This document shows positions 29,006-39,448 of a DNA stretch of 64,000 nucleotides, in pieces. This stretch comes from Calothrix sp. C42_A2020_038 (GTDB taxonomy: Bacteria > Cyanobacteriota > Cyanobacteriia > Cyanobacteriales > Nostocaceae), in contig JACYLQ010000027.1 in assembly GCA_015272395.1 (NCBI GenBank), positions 186,001-250,000 of the forward strand. Direction: 5' to 3'. The position numbers were made by a program, and so were the translations under genes. Position 1 is the first letter of the stretch, and every line of letters begins with the position of its first letter. Below the pieces are notes generated by a model. That model did no database searches and was not told where the DNA came from. It worked only from the letters and a program-made list of their open reading frames with translations.

Positions 29006-29980
29006 TCAACGAGTTACAGAGTTCGTACTATAAGAAGACATCGGTTCTTTGATAAATTTAATGTAAAGATGTTTGAACGTGGATTTAATTACCCTAGGCA
29101 TACCAAAATCAATCGGAACAAATTTATCAGGTAGGCGCCAATCATCAATTTGTAAAGTGTTGGTTTGTAGGAGCGGAAAATCAATATGTGTTAGTTCGGG
29201 AACTAAATTGGCACGAATTGATGCAGCTAAAGTTGGAACTTGTTCAGGTGGAACATTGAGTATTTCCACCATTGCTCTATCCACAGCAAATACATCAGCA
29301 GATGCAGCTAGAACGTTAAGTTGACGGGGTTCACCTCCACTTGGCCCATTACCTTCATGCCCAATAATGCCATCAACGATAGTTAAGTCAGGGTTAATAG
29401 CTCGCGCGGTTTCCACTAACATGTCCGCAAAACAATTAGCATCTTTACCAGCTTCCATGTGCCACCAAGCTTTCATTTTGCCAGGAACGCAGCCAAACAG
29501 ATTTTTGACCCCCAAAGTTAGTACAAGTTGGACGTGTGATTTAACTTTTGGCAAATTAATAACTACATCAGCTTCCATTGCTTCTTTCGATAACAAAAGA
29601 TGGTTAAAGTTTTCGCTGCTGGCTTGATAACGTTTACCGTGAAAATCTACGACAGGCAAATTAAGTTCGTCAAGAACAGACTTGTAACCATTTGCTAATG
29701 CAACTCCACGAGCGCTACCAAATGCTGGACTGTCACCCAAAAATGGTTGGCCCCCAGCTTCTACCACCATCTGGGCAACTGCATACACCAGTTCCTTACG
29801 GGTAGTACACTCTTTAGTTGGACGGGCGCCTGTCAGCAAATTTGGTTTTAAAAGAACGCGGTTCCCAGGTTTAACAAACGACCTTATCCCGCCAAGTGGT
29901 TCAAGAAGAACTTCGAGAGAGTCGCGTAACATTTGATGTTCATAAGAATTTGCACGAATTAAACTGACAGAAGGTGGCAT
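29006..29980 (-). CDS. DUF362 family protein
   Basis: 324 residues of the DUF362 family, often annotated as iron-sulfur cluster-binding. Recognisable parts: VLLKPNLLTGARPTKECTTR, FLGDSPAFGSARGVA, DVVINLPKVKSHVQLVLTLG, VKNLFGCVPG and DGIIGHEGNGPSGGEPRQLN. There is no ferredoxin-type Cys motif, so this is the cluster-free version. Function unknown. ATG start and own terminator. It lies 53 bases downstream of aspA on the same strand and may share its transcript. Confidence 0.85.
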   Translation of the reverse strand: MPPSVSLIRANSYEHQMLRDSLEVLLEPLGGIRSFVKPGNRVLLKPNLLTGARPTKECTTRKELVYAVAQMVVEAGGQPFLGDSPAFGSARGVALANGYKSVLDELNLPVVDFHGKRYQASSENFNHLLLSKEAMEADVVINLPKVKSHVQLVLTLGVKNLFGCVPGKMKAWWHMEAGKDANCFADMLVETARAINPDLTIVDGIIGHEGNGPSGGEPRQLNVLAASADVFAVDRAMVEILNVPPEQVPTLAASIRANLVPELTHIDFPLLQTNTLQIDDWRLPDKFVPIDFGMPRVIKSTFKHLYIKFIKEPMSSYSTNSVTR

Positions 29981-30033
29981 ATTTTAGAAAAGTCGCGCAA
30001 CAATGAATAGATAAATCTCTTGTGGGGTGGGCT

Positions 30034-31458
30034 TTAAGAATTAGGTCTTAATGGTACAATCGCACTCATTTGTTCGAGATTAAGGACTTCGGCAAGTTGA
30101 GCTTCGGTCATCAGTTTCTTTTCTAACACAATTTGCCGCAAGGATTTGCCTGTTTCGAGCGATTCTTTAGCTACTGCGGCAGCATTCAGATATCCAATAT
30201 TGGTATTTAGAGCTGTGACTAAAGCGAGACTGCCTTCTGCGTATTCCAAACATCTTTCTGTGTTTGCAGTGATACCTTTGAGACATTTCTCAGTTAGTAC
30301 GCTGATAGTGTTGCCGAGAATTTCGATACTGTGAATTAAGTTGTAAGCAATCAATGGCATCATCACATTGAGTTCGAGTTGTCCTGCTTGTGCTGCAAAT
30401 ACAATTGCTTGATCATAACCCATGACTTGGAAACAAACCATTGATGTCATTTCTGCCATTACAGGATTATACTTACCCGGCATAATCGAAGAACCAGGTT
30501 GTACAGGTGGTAATTGAATTTCTTTGAATCCTGTTTTCGGTCCTGAGTCCATCAACCGTAAGTCATGGGATATTTTTGCTAAATCTTGGGCTAAGTTACG
30601 AAGGGCGCCGGAAACATTAACAAACGGCGCCATACTTTGCATTGCCGCCATTAGATGTTGTGCTGGTTGTAAAGGACAATTAATTAGCTGTGAAAGTACT
30701 TCTACCACAAGCGCGCGATATTCAGGATGAGTGTTTAACCCCGTACCAGCAGCACTACCACCTAACCCCAACACCATCAAATCACTCGAAGCAGTGTAAA
30801 TACGGTTTTGGTGTTCGCCCAAAATATGTGCCCAGGCACCAAAATTATCACCCAAACGTACAGGAACAGCGTCTTGAAGGTGAGTACGACCCGATTTTAT
30901 TACATCTTGGAACTCGATACTCTTCGCAGTCATTGCTGTAATTGCATTTTCCAAAGCTGGATGCAACGTTCTCATTAATGCTAATAACCCACCAATTCTA
31001 ATTGCTGTGGGTATCACATCATTGGTAGACTGCCCATAGTTTACATGGTCGTTGGGATTAACTCGTTTATAGTTGCCTTTCTCATCACCCAAAATCTCCA
31101 ACGCACGGTTCGCCAGAACTTCGTTCACATTCATATGATGCGATGTACCGGCGCCTGCCTGGTACACATCTACTACAAACTGTTCACGGAGCTTGCCAGC
31201 AAGTATTTCATCAGCAGCTTGAATAATGGCTTTGCTAGTATCTTCAGCAATACAACCAAGCTTACCATTAACTATAGCAGTAGCTTTTTTAATATATATA
31301 CAGGCATCAACGTAAGTAGGCAGAGGCTTGATGCCACTAATAGGGAAGTTTTCGAGCGCGCGCAGCGTTTGAATACCGTAGTATACATTACCAGGTATTT
31401 GTTTTTCTCCCATTGAATCGCGTTCAATACGGAATTGAGAATTTTGTGTTTGCGACAT
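30034..31458 (-). CDS. aspA: aspartate ammonia-lyase
   Basis: 474 residues of the fumarase/aspartase superfamily. Three conserved regions are visible: TSHHMNVNEVLANRA, SGRTHLQDAVPVRLG and the signature GSSIMPGKYNPVMAEM. The start (IERDSMGEKQIPGNVYYGIQ) and length are those of aspartase rather than fumarase C, but the two are close and specificity is inferred. It would interconvert aspartate with fumarate and ammonium, which fits a genome region rich in nitrogen genes, though no NtcA box is seen upstream. Confidence 0.88.
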   Translation of the reverse strand: MSQTQNSQFRIERDSMGEKQIPGNVYYGIQTLRALENFPISGIKPLPTYVDACIYIKKATAIVNGKLGCIAEDTSKAIIQAADEILAGKLREQFVVDVYQAGAGTSHHMNVNEVLANRALEILGDEKGNYKRVNPNDHVNYGQSTNDVIPTAIRIGGLLALMRTLHPALENAITAMTAKSIEFQDVIKSGRTHLQDAVPVRLGDNFGAWAHILGEHQNRIYTASSDLMVLGLGGSAAGTGLNTHPEYRALVVEVLSQLINCPLQPAQHLMAAMQSMAPFVNVSGALRNLAQDLAKISHDLRLMDSGPKTGFKEIQLPPVQPGSSIMPGKYNPVMAEMTSMVCFQVMGYDQAIVFAAQAGQLELNVMMPLIAYNLIHSIEILGNTISVLTEKCLKGITANTERCLEYAEGSLALVTALNTNIGYLNAAAVAKESLETGKSLRQIVLEKKLMTEAQLAEVLNLEQMSAIVPLRPNS

Positions 31459-31559
31459 AATAATTTTGGATTGCCCGATTTAAGATTCTAGATTAATTCG
31501 TCGCGCAGTCATAACGCAAACTACAAATATTCTTATAAAGATTCTAGCAGTAAAGGCAA

Positions 31560-32138
31560 ATGCTACGCCAGATTGCTGCGCTCGTTTGGGACAGGCTCAA
31601 GTTCATGAATATTCCTAATTTAATCACTTTCTCCCGACTTTTTGGTATACCGTTTCTGCTTTACGGGTTACACAACCCTACACCACAAGCAAGGTGGATA
31701 TGCTTGACTATATTTTTGGTGTGCGCGCTAACTGATTGGTTGGACGGATATCTCGCGCGTAAGTTAAATCAAATTACTGATTTAGGTAAATTTCTTGACC
31801 CTTTGGTTGATAAATTACTCGTACTGGCGCCGTTACTTTCATTGATTGAGATTGGACAAATACCAGCTTGGGGAGTATTTGTTATTTTGGGCAGGGAGTT
31901 GGCTATTGCAGGTTGGCGCGTTAATCAATCTACTATATCTGGGGCTAATATTTGGGGTAAGCTCAAAACAGTTAGCCAAATTACCGCGATATCTCTTTTA
32001 ATTGCACCATTAGGGGAAAGTTGGATAAATCCTGCACTTGCTGCGTTTTGGGTCTGTGTAGCACTAACTGTTATTTCTGGGGTTATCTATTTATTACCAT
32101 CAAAACCGCCAAGTGAAATGCCGAAAAGCAACTTGTAA
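31560..32138 (+). CDS. pgsA: CDP-diacylglycerol-glycerol-3-phosphate 3-phosphatidyltransferase
   Basis: 192 residues. Integral membrane enzyme making phosphatidylglycerol phosphate, needed for the essential thylakoid lipid phosphatidylglycerol. The CDP-alcohol phosphotransferase motif is complete (DGYLARKLNQITDLGKFLD, then PLVD). Several membrane segments follow. A second ATG 15 codons in (MNIPNLITFSR) matches the usual family start, so the true N-terminus may be 31605. Confidence 0.93.
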   Translation: MLRQIAALVWDRLKFMNIPNLITFSRLFGIPFLLYGLHNPTPQARWICLTIFLVCALTDWLDGYLARKLNQITDLGKFLDPLVDKLLVLAPLLSLIEIGQIPAWGVFVILGRELAIAGWRVNQSTISGANIWGKLKTVSQITAISLLIAPLGESWINPALAAFWVCVALTVISGVIYLLPSKPPSEMPKSNL

Positions 32139-32160
32139 AAAGCAAATCTTCGTACATCAG

Positions 32161-32189
32161 ATTCCTGATTTCTTGAAGAAATCGGGAAT
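32161..32189. repeat. dispersed hairpin repeat, copy 2
   Basis: ATTCCTGATTTCTT / AAGAAATCGGGAAT arms with one wobble pair, just after pgsA. Member of the five-copy family. Confidence 0.65.
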
Positions 32190-32275
32190 TTTGAAATGAA
32201 TTTTTACATTTATAATCTGTGTAGCGGGCAAGGATGCCCACCCCACAAGGCCTTTGAAACCTTTATTTTCTTATT

Positions 32276-32299
32276 CCCCTTCCCAGATGAGGGAAGGGG
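32276..32299. terminator. strong hairpin between pgsA and the GT4 gene
   Basis: CCCCTTCCC / GGGAAGGGG with a 6-base loop between two converging genes, followed by GGTTAGGTTTTTAG. Likely a transcription end, though the sequence also resembles widely repeated cyanobacterial intergenic phrases. Confidence 0.5.
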
Positions 32300-32349
32300 T
32301 TAGGGGTTAGGTTTTTAGTTAATAGTTAAAAATTGATATTTAATCCAAC

Positions 32350-33492
32350 TTAGGCGCCACGGAAAATTTGTATACGTGGTTTTTTCAAAACTGTAGTATA
32401 AAGTTGCTCCAACTGTGAAACATTTTTATCGAGAGTGTAGCGCTCGATGGCGCGCGCTCGTGCTTTTTGCCCAAGAATTGTCACCATCTCTGGGTGGTCT
32501 TGAAATAAAGGCAATAAAGTTCGCAATTGTGAACGAACACTTTTCGTATCTAATATTACACCTGCTCCTTCTAAAGCCTCTCCATCGGCGCCGACATCTG
32601 TAGCAATACAAGCCATTCCACAAGCCATTGCTTCCAGCAAAGACAACGATAAACCTTCAACTAATGAGGGTAGGATAAATACATCTGCTCCACGTAGAAT
32701 TTCGATGCGACGTTGTTCGTTAGCAACAAATCCTAACCAGATGACATTATGCTCGGCGCCATAGAATGGTTCGAGAGAATATTTCAATGGACCATCACCA
32801 ACAATTAATAACTTGCTTTGTGGTCGCATTTTTGCTTGTTTCCAAGCACGTAGTAAAGATTCTACATTCTTCTCAGCAGCTATACGCCCTTGATAAACAA
32901 ACAAGCGTTCGGCATCAAATTCAGCTTTAACATTAGAACCACCAGGAGAGTATTTAATCGTGTCTACTCCATTTGGAATAACAGCAATATTTTCTTCTGG
33001 TACACCCAAACGCGCTAACAGCTCACGCTGTATTTGCGAGAAGATAATTGTCGAATCGTAATTACATAGAAATGGTGCATAAAGTTGATAAGCTAAAAGT
33101 TGCGTTCCCGACACAAGCTTGGCGCCTTTACCCGCAAACGGTGTGTGAAAAGTTGCGATTAACGGTAAATTCAGTTCTTCACAAATTTCCGGTAGTACAA
33201 AATCCAAAGGCGATAGCGTTAGCGAGGCATGAACAATATCAGGTCTGATACGTTTAAGCGATTGCATCAACAACTTAGTCGCTTTAAAAGAAGGGATAGT
33301 ATAAACCTGAGATTTGTAGATAAATGGTAAGGGAACATCTTGGCAATTCCATGAATTGTCAGCGTGAGACTCACTAGCAAAGTGCAGAAAGCTTACTTGA
33401 TGTCCTCTGTCGAGTAGTGCGTTTGTAATTTCTCGACTGTAAGTGACATTACCACAAAAGGGTGTTTTTTTTCCTATCCAAGCTATACGCAT
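32350..33492 (-). CDS. glycosyltransferase family 4 protein
   Basis: 380 residues with GT-B fold. N-terminal acceptor domain (MRIAWIGKKTPFCGNVTYSR, DIVHASLTLSPLDF, IATFHTPFAGKG) and C-terminal nucleotide-sugar domain (VIPNGVDTIKYSPG, FVYQGRIAAEKNVESLLRAW, VGDGPLK, FILPSLVEGLSLSLLEAMAC with the GT4 EX7E motif). It probably transfers a sugar onto a lipid, polysaccharide or glycolipid; acceptor unknown. Stand-alone gene. Confidence 0.88.
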   Translation of the reverse strand: MRIAWIGKKTPFCGNVTYSREITNALLDRGHQVSFLHFASESHADNSWNCQDVPLPFIYKSQVYTIPSFKATKLLMQSLKRIRPDIVHASLTLSPLDFVLPEICEELNLPLIATFHTPFAGKGAKLVSGTQLLAYQLYAPFLCNYDSTIIFSQIQRELLARLGVPEENIAVIPNGVDTIKYSPGGSNVKAEFDAERLFVYQGRIAAEKNVESLLRAWKQAKMRPQSKLLIVGDGPLKYSLEPFYGAEHNVIWLGFVANEQRRIEILRGADVFILPSLVEGLSLSLLEAMACGMACIATDVGADGEALEGAGVILDTKSVRSQLRTLLPLFQDHPEMVTILGQKARARAIERYTLDKNVSQLEQLYTTVLKKPRIQIFRGA

Positions 33493-33864
33493 TCTTTATT
33501 ATTTACTAACTTGCGGGGTAGATATAAAACTTTGCTTCTCAGCTCTGTGCTTCTATGAGAAGTACATTTTAAAGAAGTACACTTATGGATTTTTAATATC
33601 ATAAAATCCCGCCAAACTAAATACTAACCACTAAAAATTAACTTTTGTCAATCGTAAGCGGTCATAAAATCACTTTTTGGCTTTACAATTCGGATTACTA
33701 ACTTGGATTACTTTTGATAGTACTCTAGCATCTTTCATCTCTAGACAAATAGTACATTAATTACATTCAATCTAAGTAATATTGCTTGGCAAACCCTAAA
33801 CTTAAGTTAGCAAGTTCGGTAAACAGTGTATTATGATTTATCTAATAAAAGGTTAATCTATAAA
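33493..33864. other. intergenic, no gene seen
   Basis: About 370 AT-rich bases upstream of the GT4 gene and downstream of the MFS gene. No RNA gene, repeat or terminator that I can support. Confidence 0.5.
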
Positions 33865-35475
33865 TTACTCTGATTTGGTAAATTGCAACCTAGACAAGCA
33901 ACAACTGAAAATAACGATTGCAGCAAGCCCCAAGAATACGGTATTGAGTCCAAAAAATGTTTCGGCAGCACCAGCTAATGCCAAAGGTAGAGAAAGAGCA
34001 ATATTAATCACATTATTTTGTAGACCAAAGACTTTGCCCCGCATCTCTGGAGGGGTTTGAGTTTGCAGAACCGTTTGCATTGGTATACCAATTAAGGCTC
34101 CAAATACTCCCAATAACATGACTAATGCCAAGGAGATATAAAGTTGTTTTGTGAATATCGATAGTCCAATTAATGATGCTGCCATTCCGATGCACCCGCA
34201 CAAACTCATTTGACTATGCTGCAAGCGCTGACCAAATTGACCGACAATAATCGCACCAAGACCAATACCTACACCCCCAGAAGCAAGTAAAAACCCAAAC
34301 TGTTCAGCTTTCATGCTGGGTATAATTTCTGCCATCCTGACAGCTAAAACAGTTAATGCTGCGAACACGGAGAATAATACTATTAACTGGAGCAGCGCGC
34401 TACGAAGGGTCTGATTTGCTTTCAGATAGCGTAAACCGTCACGTAAATCAGCTAAAACATGAGGCGCCTCACCAGCTGATGCATGTGGCTTTTCTTTTGT
34501 GCCAATGAGCAATAAAATTAGTCCAGCAATCCCATAACTTCCACCAACAACAACTTCTTTACCTAAACTTCCAGACAAGCCTAACTGCGACCAAAGTCGA
34601 TCAGAAAAATTAAGCATTGGTTCTCCAACAGCGAATCCGATAATCACCGATGCCATCATGGTGGTTGTATACAATGAATTAGCCGATAGCAGGTTATTTT
34701 CGTCAACCACTAAGGGAATTGCTGATTGTTCAGCAGGTGCAAAAAATTGTGTCAGAGTAGAGACTAAAAAAGTTACTCCCAAAATAATTAAAAATCCTAC
34801 AGGTAAAACACCAACTGGCTGCCAGTTATGTGTAAGCCACAGTAAAAAAGGAATAATTAAAACAAGTACACCACGTAAAACGTTTGTCGCAACTAAAACC
34901 ACCTTTTTTGACCAACGGTCTACAAATACACCAGCTAGTGAACCGAATAATACTGCTGGAATTGTAAACGCCATCATAATTGCCGAAACCCAACCGCTGA
35001 TTGTTTGCTCCGCTGTTTGAAAATAGGTTTTAATTAGAGCAATCATTAATACTAAATAAACTTTATCTGCCAATTGGCAGAAGACTTGCCCACCCCACAG
35101 TGCTAAGAAATTAGGATTTTTCAATACAGGTAAAAATCCAATGTGCCTATGATCACCTGATGCCACGTTAAGAGAATCTATATTCCCTTTATCATTTGTT
35201 GGAGATGAGGTTATTGATTGTTCGTTCTTAAAAGTATCGGCGCCATTGGATTCTACGGAGTCAATAACGCCATCGCTTTTGGAATTTACCGAGGCGCCGT
35301 TTGTGGGTAATTGCGGTGCGACATCGAAAGAGGGCGGGTTTTTAATAAATACCGGGTTTGAAGATGATTTATGCTCCGCAGGATGATTGTTAGATGTATA
35401 TATTCGATTTTGTTTAACTGGGTGATTAGGTAACGGGTAGTTGGTTTTTCTTTCCAGTTCAGACGGTTGCATCAT
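33865..35475 (-). CDS. MFS transporter with long disordered N-terminus
   Basis: 536 residues. The first about 115 are polar and low-complexity (Asn/Ser-rich), unusual for the family. From about residue 120 there are 10-12 membrane segments with MFS-like loops: [34 protein letters not shown] and [20 protein letters not shown]. The layout is that of the MFS_3/enterobactin-exporter-like group. Substrate unknown. Its ATG overlaps the recO stop by four bases (ATGA), so translation is probably coupled to recO. Confidence 0.85.
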   Translation of the reverse strand: MMQPSELERKTNYPLPNHPVKQNRIYTSNNHPAEHKSSSNPVFIKNPPSFDVAPQLPTNGASVNSKSDGVIDSVESNGADTFKNEQSITSSPTNDKGNIDSLNVASGDHRHIGFLPVLKNPNFLALWGGQVFCQLADKVYLVLMIALIKTYFQTAEQTISGWVSAIMMAFTIPAVLFGSLAGVFVDRWSKKVVLVATNVLRGVLVLIIPFLLWLTHNWQPVGVLPVGFLIILGVTFLVSTLTQFFAPAEQSAIPLVVDENNLLSANSLYTTTMMASVIIGFAVGEPMLNFSDRLWSQLGLSGSLGKEVVVGGSYGIAGLILLLIGTKEKPHASAGEAPHVLADLRDGLRYLKANQTLRSALLQLIVLFSVFAALTVLAVRMAEIIPSMKAEQFGFLLASGGVGIGLGAIIVGQFGQRLQHSQMSLCGCIGMAASLIGLSIFTKQLYISLALVMLLGVFGALIGIPMQTVLQTQTPPEMRGKVFGLQNNVINIALSLPLALAGAAETFFGLNTVFLGLAAIVIFSCCLSRLQFTKSE

Positions 35476-36416
35476 ATATTGGCAGCAAAATAAGAATCGA
35501 CTAGGGCGGCAGAACGAATCGATCGTCCAAAGTAGTATTGAGCGTACTGGCGCAATACCTGCTCAACAGATAACCAACTGTTATCTCGAACACCTTGAAC
35601 AGCATCACCGTTTGAAAAATCAAATTGTGATAGCTGCTGGAACAGAAATAATTCTGTTGCATTTAGACGTTTAGTTAGGGTGGGTAACTCCTGCGAGTGA
35701 TAAATTGTTTCGTACTTTTCATCAGTAGAGGAATCTTCTTTTTTATTGGAAGTCACAACATAAGTTCCCCCTATCTCATGCACTGTACTTTTTGGCGCCT
35801 GTGTTTTCTCCTTGTGCTTGTTTTGTGAACGCAGTTCTTCCCATGCTGTTAAGCACACAATCCCACCTGCATTGACACTAAACCCGACTTGAGAGAGAGT
35901 GGTGTTGAAATCAGGAACTAAGGGACGCTGCGTCAAGCAACAAGCTTCGACTTGGGGGGCAAACCCTGCTAAAGCTAGGAACTGAAAAACCGCATGGCAA
36001 AGGTGTGCCATCACTTTTAATCGATCATTACTACTAACATTTTCCAAACGGGCTAAATGTTCGTTGAGTAATTCGTATAGTTCTTCTTGGGGGTTTTCAC
36101 TCAATGCTTGACATAAAACAATTTCAGCCAAGTATTGACTAGCGGCTAACTTTCCTAAATCTTTAGCCAGACCCGGATATGATTTTACAGTATTTGCTTG
36201 TGTAATTTTATCGAGTGACCGCCCTTTGGCAATCAGTACTTCATTCACTACAAACATCGCACTCCTCCCACCTAGGCTAGAGTTGTGCTTACGTGCGCCC
36301 GGTGCAATGGCTGTGAGCAAACCATACTCTTTAGTCAAAATAGTCACTAACCGATCCGATTCTCCAAACACTTGGGTTTTCAGATTAATACCAGTTGCTT
36401 TGTAGGTTTTACTCAT
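35472..36416 (-). CDS. recO: DNA repair protein RecO
   Basis: 314 residues. Works with RecF and RecR to load RecA on single-stranded gaps. The N-terminal OB-fold has [20 protein letters not shown] and [17 protein letters not shown]; the C-terminal helical part follows. A low-complexity Lys/Ser/Glu insert at about 215-240 is a cyanobacterial feature. It lies 10 bases after deoC and overlaps the MFS gene, forming a deoC-recO-MFS operon. Confidence 0.93.
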   Translation of the reverse strand: MSKTYKATGINLKTQVFGESDRLVTILTKEYGLLTAIAPGARKHNSSLGGRSAMFVVNEVLIAKGRSLDKITQANTVKSYPGLAKDLGKLAASQYLAEIVLCQALSENPQEELYELLNEHLARLENVSSNDRLKVMAHLCHAVFQFLALAGFAPQVEACCLTQRPLVPDFNTTLSQVGFSVNAGGIVCLTAWEELRSQNKHKEKTQAPKSTVHEIGGTYVVTSNKKEDSSTDEKYETIYHSQELPTLTKRLNATELFLFQQLSQFDFSNGDAVQGVRDNSWLSVEQVLRQYAQYYFGRSIRSAALVDSYFAANI

Positions 36417-36426
36417 TACTCACGCT

Positions 36427-37107
36427 TTAAACCTCTACTTCCAGGGTATCGCGTCCTTTCAATAATTCGATGCTGCGTGAGGTTCCCAAACGAGATGCCC
36501 CCGCTAATATTAAGTCTAAAGCTGCTTGTAACGTCCGAATACCCCCTGAGGCTTTAATTCCAACTCGATCTCGTGCAACCTCTTTCAAAAGACGTACATC
36601 CGCAACAGTGGCGCCACCATTCCACCCAGTACTCGTCTTCAAAAAAGCGGCACCTGCATCCATTGCGATTTCAGCAGCCAAGCGTTTCTCTGTATCTGTC
36701 AATAAACTAGTCTCTAAAATTACCTTAACCGGTTGTCCTGTTTCTTCACAAATTTGAGCAATTTCGCGGTGAACCTGATCATTTTTCCCGGCTTTCAACC
36801 AGCTCAAATTTAGCACCACATCTAACTCCGTGGCGCCGTTTTCTACCGCTTCCTGCGCTTCATACAGTTTCGTCGCTGAAGTCGTTGCCCCTGTCGGGAA
36901 ACCAATCACTGTACAAACCTTTGGTTTCTTACCGTGAAGAAGTTCCGCTGCCAGCCTCACATAAATAGGATATACACATACCGCCGCAAAGCGATATCTA
37001 TCAGCTTGTTCACACCATTGCTCAACCAAATCTGGCGTTGCCGTCGGAACCAGCAGCGAGTGGTCGATAAATGGCGCAATATCAATATCTGAATACTCTG
37101 CTGCCAT
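36427..37107 (-). CDS. deoC: deoxyribose-phosphate aldolase
   Basis: 226 residues, TIM-barrel class I aldolase splitting 2-deoxyribose 5-phosphate to glyceraldehyde 3-phosphate and acetaldehyde. Conserved segments: [60 protein letters not shown] (Schiff-base Lys) and [16 protein letters not shown] start. First gene of the deoC-recO-MFS operon. Confidence 0.96.
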   Translation of the reverse strand: MAAEYSDIDIAPFIDHSLLVPTATPDLVEQWCEQADRYRFAAVCVYPIYVRLAAELLHGKKPKVCTVIGFPTGATTSATKLYEAQEAVENGATELDVVLNLSWLKAGKNDQVHREIAQICEETGQPVKVILETSLLTDTEKRLAAEIAMDAGAAFLKTSTGWNGGATVADVRLLKEVARDRVGIKASGGIRTLQAALDLILAGASRLGTSRSIELLKGRDTLEVEV

Positions 37108-37372
37108 TACGCTTTTACCAAGTTATATATTATAAAATCTTATCAAAACTTAAGACTCTTTTAATCAGTTTAACCATTATTTACCGATTTTTACCGAGAA
37201 AATTCAATGAAATTACAGTGAAGCTATGTGACCACTGGTATAAATTAAACAAATACGCATCTTATTAGAGTTGACATCTAGGAGAGCAAAGGGCTAAGAA
37301 GGACAAAAGTAAATGCTTAATTCTTCTTATTTCCTTAGTAGCTTTCATTTTATAACGCTTAATAATAGGGAT

Positions 37373-38245
37373 ATGCCAAATTACACACAATGGTTTACAG
37401 AAACTAGTAACTCTCGTTATCGAATTAATAGTCTTAAAATTTACCAAGATTTAGCTTGTCAAATTGTAGATAAATTAGATAATAACTTACTGGTTGACGA
37501 AATTATAACTTGGATTAAAATTGAAACTATAAAAGCTTTTAAAAATAGTTTTAATAGAAAACCAGAGGTTGGCGCTCTTAATAATGCGATAGGTAGATGG
37601 AATGAATTAATTGCGACTAGCTTGTTATCTGAAATAGTAATTGAAATAAATCAGCAGCGAAAAGACCCTCTCGTACTTGTTTTTTCATTACCTAATTCTA
37701 AAGTACAAAAAGAGGATTCAAATGACGCTTATTCCAATTTTATAAATTTATTTAAAAAAACTAACAATAATGGAGAAGAAAAGCTAGATAAAATTATACC
37801 TTTTCAGAATGCAATATTTTTACCTAGTCCTGATTTTGTAATAACTGTCATTGATACTAAAAATATTTCACCTGTAATCATACAGTTGATAGAACAGCAA
37901 GTAGTAAAACCTGACAGCTTAGGTTTATATAACTTTCTTAAAGGAAAGCTCAATTTATCTGAAGTTAGAGCTGCTATATCTCTTAAAACGTCTAATCGTC
38001 CAGACCGACGATATCAACCCTTATTCGAGGCAGCTATGATAAAAGCAATGGCTTCTTTGTTACAACAGACATGGAAGTATTATATGGTAGCTAGTGATAT
38101 TAGCCATACTGATACTAGAATATTTAATACAGCAATTTCACCTCATGGTATAGCAATCGAACAAAATATAAAACTCGTAGACAATACTTATCCTTACACA
38201 AAGAAACAAGATTTAATGCCATTGGTAATTGATGCAACTAATTAA
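37373..38245 (+). CDS. type II restriction endonuclease, Cfr10I/Bse634I-like
   Basis: The ATG at 37373 follows an AGGGA site and gives 290 residues, the size of this family; an upstream in-frame ATG adds 20 doubtful residues. Catalytic residues of the Cfr10I/Bse634I type are visible: Asp154 (PSPDFVI), Ser203 and Lys205 (ISLKTSNRPDRR), then Glu219 exactly 14 residues after the Lys, and an upstream GRWNE. These enzymes cut sites with a CCGG core, often RCCGGY, and work as tetramers. The partner methyltransferase is encoded convergently with only 6 bases between stop codons. The gene is AT-rich and has no GGCGCC site, suggesting recent acquisition. Confidence 0.85.
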   Translation: MPNYTQWFTETSNSRYRINSLKIYQDLACQIVDKLDNNLLVDEIITWIKIETIKAFKNSFNRKPEVGALNNAIGRWNELIATSLLSEIVIEINQQRKDPLVLVFSLPNSKVQKEDSNDAYSNFINLFKKTNNNGEEKLDKIIPFQNAIFLPSPDFVITVIDTKNISPVIIQLIEQQVVKPDSLGLYNFLKGKLNLSEVRAAISLKTSNRPDRRYQPLFEAAMIKAMASLLQQTWKYYMVASDISHTDTRIFNTAISPHGIAIEQNIKLVDNTYPYTKKQDLMPLVIDATN

Positions 38246-38251
38246 TATTCA

Positions 38252-39448
38252 TTAAACCATATTTAGAGATAATTCTAACTGTTTATATACTGTGCTGAAT
38301 TTACTCGTATTGCACAAACTCGGTTGATTTATAAAATCAAGGATAGATTCTGCAATTGCCTTTGAAGCTAAGTAAGGAACGCCATTACCAATAGTTTTAA
38401 ACATATTAGTTAGCGACATATTATCAGGTAAAATAAAACTTTTAGGTAAAGATTGAATAGCTAAAGCTTCAGCAGCAGAAATTCTGCGAACTTTATAAGG
38501 ATGTAAATGTACCTCATTATTACCATAACAAGCTGTAGGAGAGTAGCGCCAACGATGCAATCGTTTAAACGATTTTCTAGAATCATCTCCTTCTGGTATC
38601 GAAGCAAATTTTTCTATTCCTGCTCTTGGTTGAAAATAATGTTTAGAATTGGGATGATTTGATACATCATTGTTGATAAACCATGATTCAACTGTTAATT
38701 CGTGAGGAATTTCTTGAGGACAAGCTGAGATAGAATTTTCTTGAAATGGTTCGCACTGAATCCAGGGGTAAGAAAATACAACATCTTGAGGATATATAAT
38801 ATATTTTTGCCAAGGGAATTTGAGTTGGGTATTCAACGTAATACCCTTTATTAATACCCCTATATTACTTAAAAAATTACAGTGAAATCCCAGTAAAATA
38901 ATTCTTTCTCTATCTTGTGGAACACCATACTCAATTGCGTTAATTAAATGGTCAGTCAAAATATAACCCGATTCCTGTAATCTGGTTTTTAAAGATTCAT
39001 AAAACAAACGGTGTTTTTTTGTCTTCCATAAACCCTTAACATTTTCAAACAAAAAGAAATCTGGCTGTTGCTGACAAATAAGTTCAACGTAAGCAGCAGA
39101 AAGTTTACCGTTATCACCTAAATTACCTCTATTTTTGCCACCAACCGAAAAATCTGGACAGGGAGGGCCACCAATAAACCCGACAATACTCGTTTTGCGA
39201 GAGTCTTTGACAAGCTGTTTAAGATAATTACCTTGTTCTACAAGATTGTTAACATCTGCATCTTCACCTTCAGAATATCCATACTCAGGCAAAGGTAAGT
39301 TTAAATTTTCCCGCGAATAACGGTGTGCTGCGATGAATGGCGCAAAAACTTCGTTCACGTACACAATATCATAGCCACTGGTTTCAAAACCTAAATCTAA
39401 AAAACCCGAACCAGCGAAAAAGGAAAATATTTTCGGTCTAACTACCAT
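38252..39448 (-). CDS. DNA cytosine-5 methyltransferase of the restriction-modification pair
   Basis: 398 residues with the ordered C5-methyltransferase motifs: I (FSFFAGSGFLDLGF, 8-21), IV (GGPPCPDFSVGG, catalytic Cys in PCP), VI (FENVKG), VIII (PQDRERIILLGF), IX (RRISAAEALAIQSLP) and X (GNGVPYLASKAIAESI). The target-recognition region lies between VIII and IX. It should protect the sites cut by the convergent nuclease. Specificity cannot be read from the sequence. A role in methylating the abundant GGCGCC palindromes is possible but not favoured by the nuclease family. Confidence 0.92.
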   Translation of the reverse strand: MVVRPKIFSFFAGSGFLDLGFETSGYDIVYVNEVFAPFIAAHRYSRENLNLPLPEYGYSEGEDADVNNLVEQGNYLKQLVKDSRKTSIVGFIGGPPCPDFSVGGKNRGNLGDNGKLSAAYVELICQQQPDFFLFENVKGLWKTKKHRLFYESLKTRLQESGYILTDHLINAIEYGVPQDRERIILLGFHCNFLSNIGVLIKGITLNTQLKFPWQKYIIYPQDVVFSYPWIQCEPFQENSISACPQEIPHELTVESWFINNDVSNHPNSKHYFQPRAGIEKFASIPEGDDSRKSFKRLHRWRYSPTACYGNNEVHLHPYKVRRISAAEALAIQSLPKSFILPDNMSLTNMFKTIGNGVPYLASKAIAESILDFINQPSLCNTSKFSTVYKQLELSLNMV

